A stretch of 64,000 nucleotides of DNA from UBA1141 sp963665155 (GTDB lineage: Bacteria; Chloroflexota; Dehalococcoidia; Lucifugimonadales; UBA3495). Shown here one piece after another: positions 35,943-45,037 of this stretch. The DNA lies in assembly GCA_963665155.2 (NCBI GenBank), contig OY761986.2, positions 1,736,001 through 1,800,000 of the forward strand. Direction: 5' to 3'. The notes beneath the pieces were generated by a model. It was not told the origin of the DNA. It searched no databases and saw nothing but the letters and a program-made list of their open reading frames with translations. The position numbers and the translations under genes were made by a program. How positions within the stretch are numbered: the stretch's first letter is position 1; the number at the start of each line of letters is the position of its first letter.

Positions 35943-37400
35943 TATTACAACGTTAGTTCAGGGAGGGATGTGGGGTGATGCCCGCATGGCGGCGCGGCGC
36001 TTGGCATGGGAGCGTTTGGCCCGTTCGTTACTGTCCTGCGTATCCTCAAGCCACCGCAGCAACTCGGTTGGCCCGAACCGTTCCCGGGGCAGCATTTCCC
36101 GCACCACCCGGTAGACCTGCGGCCTCGTGATCCGGGGCATCTTTTTCCCCCCAAGCCTGTTGCAGGCTCAGCAGAAAAGCTCCGCCCAGCAGGCACAGGG
36201 CCACGTGGTGATGCCAGCCAGCCCAGGTGCGGGTCTCGTACTCGTCCAGGCCTACGTCGCTTTTCTCCGTCTCAAACTCCGTTTCTATACGCCAACGGGA
36301 GCCTCCCACGTATGCCAGGGTCTCCAACGGGGTATCCTCCGGAGCATTGGACAGGTAGTAGCGGGGTTCGCTGCCGTCCCGGTTCCGGCGGTAGACGGCC
36401 CAGTGGATTTCGCCGGGCTTGCGCCTGCTGGTCGGTCGCACCCTCTGGGCGCTGAAAAGGTAGCTGCGTGGCCCCTGGCTTCCCTCGGCCACCGTAATCT
36501 CACGCCAGGCCTCCTCCGGCAACTCGTCGCTGCGCTGCTCCATGGTCCGGCGCTGACCGTCTCGCAGCCTGGGTTTGCGGGGACGCCCGAATCCCTGATA
36601 CTCCGCACTGGTCCAGGCAGGCTCCGGCGGCCACACCGTAAAGCCGGACGGAACGTCCAGCACGTACCACATCCCCAAGGCCGCCAGGCCCTCCCGGAAG
36701 GACGGCGACATCCCGAAGGCGTCGTCCGCCGCGACCCATCCAGCCTTCAGGTGGCCCCGCTCCTGCGCCCGCCCCACCATCTCCAAGGCCAACTCCGTCT
36801 TGGACCGGTAGCCCTGCCTATCCTCCGGCACACCCGCCGCCTCACACCGGTCTTTGTCCGAGGTCCAACTCTCGGGCAGATACAGCCCCTTGTCCACCAA
36901 TGCCCGTCCCAACGGGCTGACATAGGCCAGGAACATCCCCGCCTGGCAGTTGGCCACCTTCCCCAGCCTCCCGCAGTACTGCCGGGCCACTCCCACCGAC
37001 TTCCTCCCCTGCTTGGGAAAGTCGCTGCCGTCCAGCACCCACACCCCTTCCGGATGCTCCAGCCGGGTTCCCAGGTACTCCTGCAGCCGTCCTATAATCA
37101 CCTCATCGTCCCAGGGAGAATCGGTGAGAAACCGCTGCATCCCTCGGGCTGACCCCGGAACCGTCTCCGACAGGTTCTCAGCGTTGCGCCGCTCCCCAGA
37201 CTGTACCAGCAGGGCCTGGAGATAATGACCGCTGTGCTCCCGCGTCTCCCGGCGGCCAAACAGCGGCGCGAAGTAAGCGTGAAAATCCCGAAATGACCCG
37301 TACACCTGCTCGAAAGCTGCCGCATCCACATCCCCACCTCACCTGCCTATTCCCTCTCCAGCTACACAGTCATCCTATCAAATTAACTGACGTTGTAATA
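35943..37400 (-). mobile_element. IS701-family insertion sequence
   Basis: 1458 bp. The ends begin TATTACAACGTTAGTT and, inverted, TATTACAACGTCAGTT (one mismatch in 16). The element is flanked by the 4-bp direct repeat CTAG at 35939-35942 and 37401-37404, consistent with the YTAR target duplications of IS701. It carries one transposase gene with a frameshift. A short relative is found at 47293. Confidence 0.9.
35958..37329 (-). pseudogene. IS701-family transposase with frameshift at a G6A5 run
   Basis: The main frame (37329 down to 36046) encodes a DDE transposase with V-W-V-L-D-G-S-D-F-P-K near residue 95 (first Asp), G-W-V-A-A-D-D-A-F-G near 195, and W-R-I-E-T-E-F-E-T-E-K-S-D-V-G near 345 (acidic Glu). 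After W-G-E-K the frame goes astray at the homopolymer at 36142-36152. The neighbouring frame supplies the expected C-terminus (M-P-R-I-T-R-P-Q-V-Y-R, then L-L-R-W-L-E) to a stop at 35958. Either one extra A has broken the gene, or slippage on G6A5 yields the full protein. Confidence 0.8.
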
Positions 37401-37462
37401 CTAGGAGTCTGTCGAACTACTAGCGTGGCCAAGCGGTCGTCCGATTCCCTCTCGATGGAAGT

Positions 37463-37503
37463 CGCAGGATACCCTGAAGTTAAAGTTCTCAGGGTATCCT
37501 GCG
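37463..37503. other. Strong hairpin, 15-bp perfect stem
   Basis: CGCAGGATACCCTGA and its exact complement are separated by 11 nt. There is no T-run on either side, so it is not a simple intrinsic terminator. It lies 60 bp beyond the IS701 end. Confidence 0.75.
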
Positions 37504-37632
37504 CTAATACAGATGAACATACTTGATACCTCTTCAGCGGGCGGCACTGTACCCTGCCCCCTTCGGCAAGCTCCTTCAGACACCTGGGATAGCCCCAGAA
37601 GATGATTCTTGAGTCCACAGCGGAACTTGTTT

Positions 37633-37662
37633 TTCTAGCTGGACTTGTTCTAGCTGGATTTG
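37633..37662. repeat. 15-bp tandem repeat, two copies
   Basis: TTCTAGCTGGACTTG followed by TTCTAGCTGGATTTG, in the intergenic region before the peptidase lipoprotein. Confidence 0.8.
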
Positions 37663-37869
37663 ATTGTTGACCGCCTTTCAGCCCTAAAGCTCCGCCATCC
37701 AGCTTCGGCCAAAGAGAGCCACTGCCCGGATATTAGTCGGTTTTGGCAAATCAATAGCGATTAGCTTTGACTTTAAGTTTGCCCCAAACATAAACTGGAT
37801 TTGAAGGCAGTGGCGTTACTCCTTGGCAAAACGACAATGCTTAACCCTGGCTCGGCACGAAAGGCTCCG

Positions 37870-39984
37870 GTGAAAAAAACTTTAATCGCTATATTGGCTC
37901 TCGGCGCACTCTTGGCGCTCCACGGTTGTACCACTTCCGACAACTCCGGAGTACGAAACACCGAACAACTGGATGCTACGGTCCAGCCGTCCAACACCGC
38001 CACTTCTCAACCCACCGCCGAGTTGATCGCGACGCGCGAAGTTCCGAAACCGCAGTCAGAAGCGGCCATCCTGGATGAAACTCCGGCTACTACCACACCG
38101 GCAACCGCCTCGTCGGCACAGAAATCGACAGCCACGGCCACTCCGGCTCCAACCGCCTCACCTGTTCCGACGGCAACGCCATCCCCAGGTCCAATAGCAA
38201 TACCAACAGCCACTCCGGTTCCAACAGCTACACCAACCGCCACTCCGGCTCTGACAGCCACGTCAGCGGCCACTCCGGTTCCAACAGCTACACCAACCGC
38301 CACTCCGGCTCTGACAGCCACGTCAGCGGCCACTCCGCTTCCAACAGCCACGTCAGCGGCCACTCCGCTTCCAACAGCTACACCAACCGCCACTCCGGTT
38401 CCGGCGGTCACGCCAACGGTCACACCCGCTCCGACCTTGCCCATCCCTAAAAACACAACCGTATTCGACTTAGGCGAGGGCGTAACACTGCTCATATCGC
38501 CGGAGCAACCCATCGCCGGACGCAACGTAGTATTCAACCTTCGCGGCTTGCCATCGTGGGAAAAGGTCGATGTCACGTTCACCGAACCCTCGGGCAAAAG
38601 GGCTGGATGGATTGACCAAAATGATCAACTAACACTCTTGCAGGAAGGCGGTGAAGTCATCACCGGCGTTAATTATGCGAACAGCGCGGGAACTACTGAT
38701 TGGACCCGATTTGGCATCCAGGATGTGGCTGGGACTTGGCGGGTAACTCTCGATTTTGACGGACGGAAGGAATCAATCGCTTACCAACTTCAAGAGCTAA
38801 AAATTCCCGGATTGCAGTCATTTAGCTTGGGGCCCCATATGAATGGCCTCCACGGGCCGGAGGCCGGTGTCTTCTTCTCGGATGACGTGCACCCGGCTTT
38901 GGCAGTGCAAGTACAGGACCGGTTGGAGGTCGCTTCGGCTCAAATGGAAGAGGCCACGGGTGAGCCGATGGGTCCGGTCCCCGACGTTTACATGGTGGGC
39001 AATCGCGTCACTCTCGATACCCTAAGCCAGGCCACCTTGGTTAACTTGGGCTGGCAGGGCGGCTACTACCGTAGCTTCAGCTTCAAGCCCGGAATATATA
39101 TTCTGGCGGACAAGCTCCGCACTGGACTGGAGAGGGTACTAGTCCACGAATACGTCCATCACGTGGTCGATGGGATCACAGGCGACGAAACGGTGCCGAA
39201 TTGGCTAAACGAAGGACTCGCTGAGTTCTACGAGACGGATCTGGGCCGTGAACGACCGCGGCCCAATGCCTTTGCACTGCATCGGTTCCGAACCGCTGAC
39301 AATGCAAAGTTGGCTGCCCAATCCGAAACACTATTTCCCCTTGCTGAGTTGGAGAGCAACAGAGAATGGAATGAGCGGAGCGAACCAGACCGGATTAGGC
39401 TCCAGTACGACCAATCGTACATGATCATTCGTTTCATGAACGAGACCTTCGGTGAGTCTTCACCTTTTGATGCACTGCGAGAAATCGCCTCCGGTGCAGA
39501 ACTTGCAGAGGCTCTGAATTCGGTGGTGGGACTAACCTATGAGGATTTCGAAGCCCGGTTCGTAGATTGGATTTCGAAATGGGAAGACCCGGTAACTACG
39601 GAAGCAACTGACTATTTCCAAGTGTTGGACCAGATAATGGAGTTGAGGGGGAGCATTTCGGAACGCCGCAGAACCATCATTCAACAGTCACTCTCGGATA
39701 CCGAAAACGTTGCGGCTTATACGGGATTGGTAACAGACGCTCAGGAAGCTGTTAAGCGACTGGCCTCCATCACACCCCCTCCAATCTTTGAGAACATCCA
39801 CGCCGATGCCACGGTCTTCTTCGACCTGAATGCCCGCTGGATTACTTTGGAATTAGAGTACTGGAAGACTTTCGACGGCACGCACCAAAATAAAGCCAAC
39901 GGCCTGTTGCCAGAGGTGAATGCCAGGACCGCTCTGCTATTTCGGGGCATAAGCGACTCCAAGTGGGTGCTGAACCTTCCATAA
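37870..39984 (+). CDS. Lipoprotein with TATP repeats and a gluzincin peptidase domain
   Basis: The GTG at 37870 gives a typical lipoprotein signal: K-K-T-L-I then A-L-L-A-L-H-G-C. A long Thr/Ala/Pro linker (about residues 35-195) carries tandem T-A-T-P-type units. A beta-rich domain follows, then a peptidase-MA-like region with H-E-Y-V-H at 426-430 and W-L-N-E-G-L-A-E-F about 17 residues later. That Glu is the expected third zinc ligand. A helical tail ends the 704-aa protein. It probably acts outside the membrane on cell-wall or external protein. ATG 37837 and TTG 37801 are weaker start choices. Confidence 0.82.
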   Translation: MKKTLIAILALGALLALHGCTTSDNSGVRNTEQLDATVQPSNTATSQPTAELIATREVPKPQSEAAILDETPATTTPATASSAQKSTATATPAPTASPVPTATPSPGPIAIPTATPVPTATPTATPALTATSAATPVPTATPTATPALTATSAATPLPTATSAATPLPTATPTATPVPAVTPTVTPAPTLPIPKNTTVFDLGEGVTLLISPEQPIAGRNVVFNLRGLPSWEKVDVTFTEPSGKRAGWIDQNDQLTLLQEGGEVITGVNYANSAGTTDWTRFGIQDVAGTWRVTLDFDGRKESIAYQLQELKIPGLQSFSLGPHMNGLHGPEAGVFFSDDVHPALAVQVQDRLEVASAQMEEATGEPMGPVPDVYMVGNRVTLDTLSQATLVNLGWQGGYYRSFSFKPGIYILADKLRTGLERVLVHEYVHHVVDGITGDETVPNWLNEGLAEFYETDLGRERPRPNAFALHRFRTADNAKLAAQSETLFPLAELESNREWNERSEPDRIRLQYDQSYMIIRFMNETFGESSPFDALREIASGAELAEALNSVVGLTYEDFEARFVDWISKWEDPVTTEATDYFQVLDQIMELRGSISERRRTIIQQSLSDTENVAAYTGLVTDAQEAVKRLASITPPPIFENIHADATVFFDLNARWITLELEYWKTFDGTHQNKANGLLPEVNARTALLFRGISDSKWVLNLP
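38211..38410. repeat. In-gene 30/60-bp tandem repeat encoding the TATP linker
   Basis: The 60-bp block at 38221-38280 is repeated at 38281-38340 with a single change, and 30-bp half-units continue to about 38400. All units keep the frame, so linker length can vary without breaking the protein. Confidence 0.9.
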
Positions 39985-40043
39985 AATCCGCTCTCCAGAA
40001 CCCGCTCTTCCAAGCCTGGCCGGTTAGGTAATTCCGCATGGTT

Positions 40044-40071
40044 GAACCATACCCCCGGAACCATACCCCCG
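40044..40071. repeat. 14-bp tandem repeat, two copies
   Basis: GAACCATACCCCCG occurs twice in a row and starts a third time, downstream of the peptidase lipoprotein. Confidence 0.8.
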
Positions 40072-40263
40072 GAACTATATCAGCAGAAGCGCCACGTCCC
40101 TTCGTAATATGAGATAATGCGGGTCGCTCTGAGCGTTGACTGAAAACAAGCAGCCAATACATCCACCTTAATTGCTGGGACCCCTCACGGCGTTGTCCGA
40201 ATTAGTCCACATCCAGAAAAACCGCAGTGATTCTTCCCATCCGATTCCAAGGAGAGCAGAGCC

Positions 40264-40980
40264 ATGCCTTCATCTTGGGAAACCGTAGTTGTTGACGGCC
40301 AGGACATGGACGTTTACCTCAGCAGACCCGAAGGCGACGGGCCCTACCTAGCCGTCATAGTAAGCCAGCACGGTGGTGGGGTCGACCAGTTCATCCAGGA
40401 GATGAGCGACCGCCTGGCAGCCGAGGGTTACGCCGCAGCGGCCCCCAACCTTTTTCACCGCTACACTGAAGAGATGCTGGCAGACCGCTCTCACAGGGTC
40501 CAGCATTTGAGCGACCCGGACATAGTGGTCGACATCAATGCCACTGTGGAGTTTCTACGGGGTCACCAGTCGGTAAACGGCGATAGCATCGGAATCACGG
40601 GTTTTTGCATGGGTGGCCGGGTCACCTGGCTGGCTGCTGCCAACAATCCCCATTTTCAAGCGGCGGTACCGTATTACGGCGGCAACCTGATGGTAACCTG
40701 GGGCCAAGGTGTCAAGACGCCTTTCGACCAGGCCGAGGGCATCAACTGCCCTGTCCTGTTCCACTTCGGCGAAATCGACGAAAATCCGTCCCAAGACGAT
40801 ATGCGCAAGCTGGATGACGAGCTTACCCACTTGGGCAAGACTCACCGGTTTTACACATACCCTGGCGCCGACCACGCGTTTATGGATTACACCGCCGCTC
40901 GTTACCAGAAGGCGGCATCAGACACTTCTTGGCCTAGAACTCTGGACTTCTTCGCCCGGCATCTGAAATCCGGCAGTTAA
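40264..40980 (+). CDS. Dienelactone hydrolase-family protein
   Basis: 238-aa alpha/beta-hydrolase. The nucleophile elbow is G-F-C-M-G-G near residues 118-123 (Cys instead of Ser, typical of dienelactone hydrolases). G-E-I-D-E-N-P near 170 supplies the Asp, and G-A-D-H-A-F near 200 the His. No signal peptide, so cytoplasmic. AAGGAGAGC precedes the ATG. The flavin oxidoreductase gene follows after 54 bp, suggesting a shared role in ring or lactone breakdown, but the substrate is unknown. Confidence 0.88.
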   Translation: MPSSWETVVVDGQDMDVYLSRPEGDGPYLAVIVSQHGGGVDQFIQEMSDRLAAEGYAAAAPNLFHRYTEEMLADRSHRVQHLSDPDIVVDINATVEFLRGHQSVNGDSIGITGFCMGGRVTWLAAANNPHFQAAVPYYGGNLMVTWGQGVKTPFDQAEGINCPVLFHFGEIDENPSQDDMRKLDDELTHLGKTHRFYTYPGADHAFMDYTAARYQKAASDTSWPRTLDFFARHLKSGS

Positions 40981-41034
40981 CTTACCCCCGAAATCTAAAA
41001 GTAGACCGATAATTATAAAAGAGAGGCCAGCTTA

Positions 41035-42075
41035 ATGCGGTTTGGCAGCTTTGTTTTCTCCATCAGCAGCGATCCTGATCAAGATCACCAGGTGATCGAA
41101 AACACCCTCCGGGAAATCGAACTGGCGGAGGAAATCGGATTGGACGCCGTCTGGCTGACGGAGCACCACTTCGACGGTGCGGTGGCCTACGCCGACCCGG
41201 TGGTGTTCGGCGCTGCCGTGGCCAGCCGGACCAAGCGAGTGCTCATTGGCTTCGCCGTGGTGGAAATGGCCCTCCACCATCCGGTTAGGCTGGCAGTGCA
41301 GACAGCCCTGCTGGACCACCTGAGCCACGGTCGCCTGATCGTCGGCACTGGCCGGGGCTCGGCCTATAACGAGTATGAGTATTTCGGCTACGGCACAACC
41401 CTCGAACAGGGCCGCAACATGCTGGAAGAGGCCGAAGAACTCCTGATCAAAGCCTGGACCGGCGCAGATGTGGACCACCACGGGGAGTACTGGGATGCCA
41501 AATTTCCCGTGCTGCGTCCCCGCCCTTACCAGAAGCCACACCCCCTGTTAGTGCGGGCTTGTATTTCAGAGGGCTCATTGGTGGAAATCGCCAAGCAAGG
41601 CCGCCCGGCGTTAATTGGGGTCCAAACCGTTGACACATTGCGCCACCGCCTAAAGTTGTACCGCGACACCATGATAGAGGCTGGAATCGCTGAGGAAGTG
41701 ATCGAGAAAAACCTGAACGAAACTTGGGCGCAGCGGGCAATCTACGTCGGCGACGATGACCAAGAGTGTCTACGAGTCGCCGAGGCGGCTTTGGGCCGCT
41801 ACCAGGAGCACCTGCGGGACGCCCGGGTCCGATTCAACCCCGGCGGCTTGCCGCCCAGGCCTCCCGGACAAGCCCCGCCTCCCGGAGAGGTCGTGGAGCA
41901 CGCATTTCTGGCTGGCACGCCCCATCGAATAGCAGAGCAGATAGAGGAACTCCAAGGCGTGGGCGTGCGCAACCTGATGCTGAACTTCAACGTTGGCCAG
42001 ATACCTTCCGACCAGGTTGAAAGCTCCATGCGTCTCTTTGGCGAAAAGGTTATTCCCTTGGTGCGAGACAAGTAG
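41035..42075 (+). CDS. LLM-class flavin-dependent oxidoreductase
   Basis: 346-aa luciferase-like protein. It shows D-A-V-W-L-T-E-H-H-F-D near residue 37, V-A-S-R-T-K-R-V-L-I-G near 62, D-H-L-S-H-G-R-L-I-V-G-T-G-R-G near 97, and P-R-P-Y-Q-K-P-H-P near 160. The second half has a Pro/Gly-rich insertion (P-P-R-P-P-G-Q-A-P-P-P-G near 272) before a normal C-terminal helix. It is probably co-transcribed with the dienelactone hydrolase. It is the third member of this superfamily in the window. Confidence 0.87.
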   Translation: MRFGSFVFSISSDPDQDHQVIENTLREIELAEEIGLDAVWLTEHHFDGAVAYADPVVFGAAVASRTKRVLIGFAVVEMALHHPVRLAVQTALLDHLSHGRLIVGTGRGSAYNEYEYFGYGTTLEQGRNMLEEAEELLIKAWTGADVDHHGEYWDAKFPVLRPRPYQKPHPLLVRACISEGSLVEIAKQGRPALIGVQTVDTLRHRLKLYRDTMIEAGIAEEVIEKNLNETWAQRAIYVGDDDQECLRVAEAALGRYQEHLRDARVRFNPGGLPPRPPGQAPPPGEVVEHAFLAGTPHRIAEQIEELQGVGVRNLMLNFNVGQIPSDQVESSMRLFGEKVIPLVRDK

Positions 42076-42165
42076 CTGTCAGTCTGTCCCGACGTCACAG
42101 ATTCCGGAAAGCCCATCGGCCTCGGGACTGGTTATTGCCTGATCAGACGGCACACATTGTCCACT

Positions 42166-42193
42166 GTATTCTGTTCCCCGTATTCTGTTCCCG
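42166..42193. repeat. 14-bp tandem repeat, two copies
   Basis: GTATTCTGTTCCCC followed by GTATTCTGTTCCCG, about 30 bp before the SDR start. Confidence 0.8.
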
Positions 42194-42219
42194 GCTAAGT
42201 CTTCCAGGAGCCTACCTTA

Positions 42220-42990
42220 ATGAAACCAGAAAGCCTTTTCAATTTGACGGGTAAAGTGGCCATCGTCACCGGTGGAAACGGCGGCTTGGGTCTAGGCATG
42301 GCCTTGGGCCTGGCGGGCGCCGGAGCGAACATCGTGGTGGCGGCTCGGAACGAAGCCAAGACCAACCCAGCTTTGTCGGAAATCAAGGCCTTGGGAGTGG
42401 AAGCCCTGGGAATTGCGGTGGACGTGTCCCAAGAAGCCGACGTAGCCCGAATGGTGAAACAGACCGTGGAAGTGCTGGGCCGGGTTGACATCCTGGTGAA
42501 TAACGCCGGAATCTCTATCCGAAGTCAGCCCCAAGAACTCAGCGCCGACGATTGGGACCGGGTGGTGGACGTGAACCTAAAATCGGTGTTTCTAGCCTCC
42601 AAAGAGGTGCACCGTCACATGAAGGAGCAAGGCGGGGGCAAAATCATTAACATCGGCTCAATGTTTTCCCTTTTCGGCAGCGACTGGGTGTCTCCTTACT
42701 CAGCAAGCAAGGGCGGCGTGGTCCAATTAACCAAGAGCCTGGCGGTGGCTTGGGCTGCCGACAACATTCAGGTGAATGCCATTTTGCCTGGGTGGTTTAT
42801 GACCGGCCTGACCGAGAGCATCCCGGAGCGGGACCCAGCCAGGTACGAGTTAATAAACCAGCGGATTCCCGCCGAACGCTGGGGCGAACCGGAAGAGCTC
42901 CAAGGACCGGTAGTATTTCTGGCTGGCTCCGGGTCGGACTACGTGACCGGAGCAGTGCTGACCGTGGACGGCGGCTACTCGGTTAAATAG
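42220..42990 (+). CDS. Short-chain dehydrogenase/reductase
   Basis: 256-aa classical SDR with the cofactor motif T-G-G-N-G-G-L-G-L-G near residues 17-26, N-N-A-G near 94, catalytic Ser in I-G-S-M-F near 147, and Y-S-A-S-K near 160-164. The ending V-T-G-A-V-L-T-V-D-G-G-Y is standard. It resembles 3-oxoacyl-ACP reductase or gluconate-5-dehydrogenase-type enzymes; the substrate cannot be assigned. AGGAG precedes the ATG. It stands 145 bp after the LLM gene. Confidence 0.9.
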   Translation: MKPESLFNLTGKVAIVTGGNGGLGLGMALGLAGAGANIVVAARNEAKTNPALSEIKALGVEALGIAVDVSQEADVARMVKQTVEVLGRVDILVNNAGISIRSQPQELSADDWDRVVDVNLKSVFLASKEVHRHMKEQGGGKIINIGSMFSLFGSDWVSPYSASKGGVVQLTKSLAVAWAADNIQVNAILPGWFMTGLTESIPERDPARYELINQRIPAERWGEPEELQGPVVFLAGSGSDYVTGAVLTVDGGYSVK

Positions 42991-43113
42991 CCAGCCAGGA
43001 CGGGCCATTAGGTAACCCTTGATGAACTGGGGCACTGGATAACCCGACCTAGCAGTGTGTTAAGGGCATGCCGCCGAGTCTCGCTACGCCACAGTGATTA
43101 ACAGCAAACCCTT

Positions 43114-43986
43114 TTACCCCAGTTGCTCCAGAGCATTTCTAGACAGCATCATCTTCACCGGGCTGATGGGGCGGAACGTACGGGAAACACGAATATCTCC
43201 CGCTAGACTGCATAGTGTATAAGCGTCGTAGGGTTTCATTCCTTTCTCTTTAACCAAAAAGTCCACCATGCTGCGGACCGCTTGTCTCATTGTCGTTCCC
43301 AGGTCCTCACCGTGGGAAAGAACCACAAAGAAATCCGGGGTCAGCGCCCTGGGAGCCTCAAGGTTCATGCCCTTTTCAACCGTGACCCTGATGTGGGTGT
43401 CGGCCGAGCACTCCGCACCGGTGCCAGCCACCGCTCCGTCTCCCACCACGGCGTGGCAGTCTCCCAGGACCAGCATGCCACCGGGCACGAACACCGGCAA
43501 GTATAGAGTGCTTCCTGCCACCAACTCCTTCATGTCGATGTCTCCGCCGTAGGGGCCGGAGTCGCTGGCGGTTTCTTGGCGGTAAGTCGGCGTAGTTGCT
43601 ACCAATCCCATGGAAGGCATAAGCGGGACACGCACGCCGCTGGGCAAGACAGCATGGCCGGATTCAAGTTTGATTATGGTCGGGTAGGCTTCCGGAAAAT
43701 CCTCGGCCAAAAAACCCCGACCGGGCATCACCATATGAGCAGCAACTTCTTTAGGCGTTATGCTCAGAAACTCCACTTTCAGCGCATCCCCTGGTTGGGC
43801 TCCTTCGACCGCAATCGGGCCGGTGGCTGGCCCCTTCAGGGAGGCTTCGAGAATCAAGGGGTCTCGCTCGCCCACAAAGGCGTCCCAAGTCTCCACCATC
43901 AACTCTTCTCCGGAATCAATGGTTATGGCGGGGACAGACTCTGGCTCCAGTATGTAGATATGGTGTTCCCGGCCTAAATGCTTCAT
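43114..43986 (-). CDS. Acetamidase/formamidase-family protein
   Basis: 290 aa, FmdA/AmdA type. Recognisable blocks are G-P-A-T-G-P-I-A-V-E near residue 51, G-A-Q-P-G-D-A-L-K-V near 62, G-P-Y-G-G-D-I-D-M near 143, and G-D-C-H-A-V-V-G-D-G near 175, a metal-site region. Members hydrolyse short amides to ammonia and carboxylate. It is convergent with the SDR and has its own leader of about 280 bp. Confidence 0.88.
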   Translation of the reverse strand: MKHLGREHHIYILEPESVPAITIDSGEELMVETWDAFVGERDPLILEASLKGPATGPIAVEGAQPGDALKVEFLSITPKEVAAHMVMPGRGFLAEDFPEAYPTIIKLESGHAVLPSGVRVPLMPSMGLVATTPTYRQETASDSGPYGGDIDMKELVAGSTLYLPVFVPGGMLVLGDCHAVVGDGAVAGTGAECSADTHIRVTVEKGMNLEAPRALTPDFFVVLSHGEDLGTTMRQAVRSMVDFLVKEKGMKPYDAYTLCSLAGDIRVSRTFRPISPVKMMLSRNALEQLG

Positions 43987-44267
43987 TCTGCTCGCTCCGA
44001 TTCGTCGTGGTTATTGTTCAAGTTGAAATGGAGGTCCGACACGCCCCCGATGCTTTCGGAATTCTCGAATAAGGCTGGCCTGTGAATTCGGGACGCTACG
44101 TGCGAATGCCTGGCGCAGAGAAACCCACGACCATACGCAGGCTCATGATGCTGTCCACGCCCCATTGATGGGCCTACGAGGACAGGACTACGAGGTTGTT
44201 AGATAACTAGCCACAGATCGTAGGCAAGTTGAGCCAGCTAAAGGCCCTAAATCGGACTCTGACCGTT

Positions 44268-44987
44268 CTATAGAGACGCCCGGCTTAAACACACCCCGGT
44301 CTCTGGGTTCAGGTCGACTACCGAAACCGAACCCACGGGATTGGTCCGCGAAGGTCCCAATGGTGTGCCCGAATAGGCTGCGACCACTGGCCCGTTAGAA
44401 ACCTCAACGTGACGGTCCCAGTGGCCAAGGGCCAGATAGTGGCAAGTAGCGTTGGCAACTTCATCAGGGTAAATCGGAGACGAACGCTGGTCACGGTCTT
44501 CTTCATAGTGGTAGTGACCGTGGGCCAAAGCCACCAGCCAATGGCCATCCCCAGCCTCGGGCATACCCAAGAGAGGCCGAAACTCCGGCGTGTGGTAGGG
44601 CATGGCCCTACCCCAAAGGTCCAATGTCAAATCGGGGAAAGTGATGGTCTGGCCCATGGTGTCGGTAAACAGGTGTAGATTATCCGGCATATGGTCGAAG
44701 GGCGCTCTCTGGTACACCGAGTCGTCTGCGTATAGATCGTGGTTCCCTGGGAGCAGGACCGCAGGCACTTTCAGCCGGCCTACCTGCTCCAAGAAGAACT
44801 CCAGCACATCGTTGCCCACTCTGCCGTTATCAAAAATATCGCCGACCAATAGCAGCACATCGCCGCCCAAGCCAGGCACTGCGTCGATCAACGCTTGCAA
44901 CGCCTCCACAGAGGCTGGATGCCCGCTCTCGTCACCTAGGTGGATGTCCGATGTGTGTATTAGTTTTACGCTTTGCTTGGATGCCAA
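44268..44987 (-). CDS. SbcD-like metallophosphoesterase
   Basis: 239-aa calcineurin-fold phosphoesterase with S-D-I-H-L-G-D near 13, L-V-G-D-I-F-D-N near 46, P-G-N-H-D near 80, a His-rich A-H-G-H-Y-H-Y near 155 and L-G-H-W-D-R-H near 187. It resembles the nuclease domain of SbcD/Mre11 but no SbcC is adjacent, and it lacks the C-terminal capping domain. TTG 44987 follows GGGAG and gives M-A-S-K-Q. It is 50 bp downstream of the CaiB gene on the same strand, so probably in one operon. Confidence 0.82.
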   Translation of the reverse strand: MASKQSVKLIHTSDIHLGDESGHPASVEALQALIDAVPGLGGDVLLLVGDIFDNGRVGNDVLEFFLEQVGRLKVPAVLLPGNHDLYADDSVYQRAPFDHMPDNLHLFTDTMGQTITFPDLTLDLWGRAMPYHTPEFRPLLGMPEAGDGHWLVALAHGHYHYEEDRDQRSSPIYPDEVANATCHYLALGHWDRHVEVSNGPVVAAYSGTPLGPSRTNPVGSVSVVDLNPETGVCLSRASL

Positions 44988-45037
44988 TGTGACTCCCTGA
45001 ATCCGTATCTCCGGATAACTATATCAACGCTCTAATT

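Larger units (their letters stand above)
37405..37869. other. Intergenic region with strong hairpin and short repeats
   Basis: About 465 bp between the IS701 element and the peptidase lipoprotein gene. It contains a 15-bp-stem hairpin, a 15-bp tandem duplication and a short palindrome-like motif (37557-37572) that also occurs at 62414. No gene was recognised. Confidence 0.6.

Noticed and set aside
36127..37152. 341-codon plus frame opposite the IS701 transposase
   Set aside because: Antisense of a GC-rich transposase gene; low-complexity Pro/Arg-rich product.
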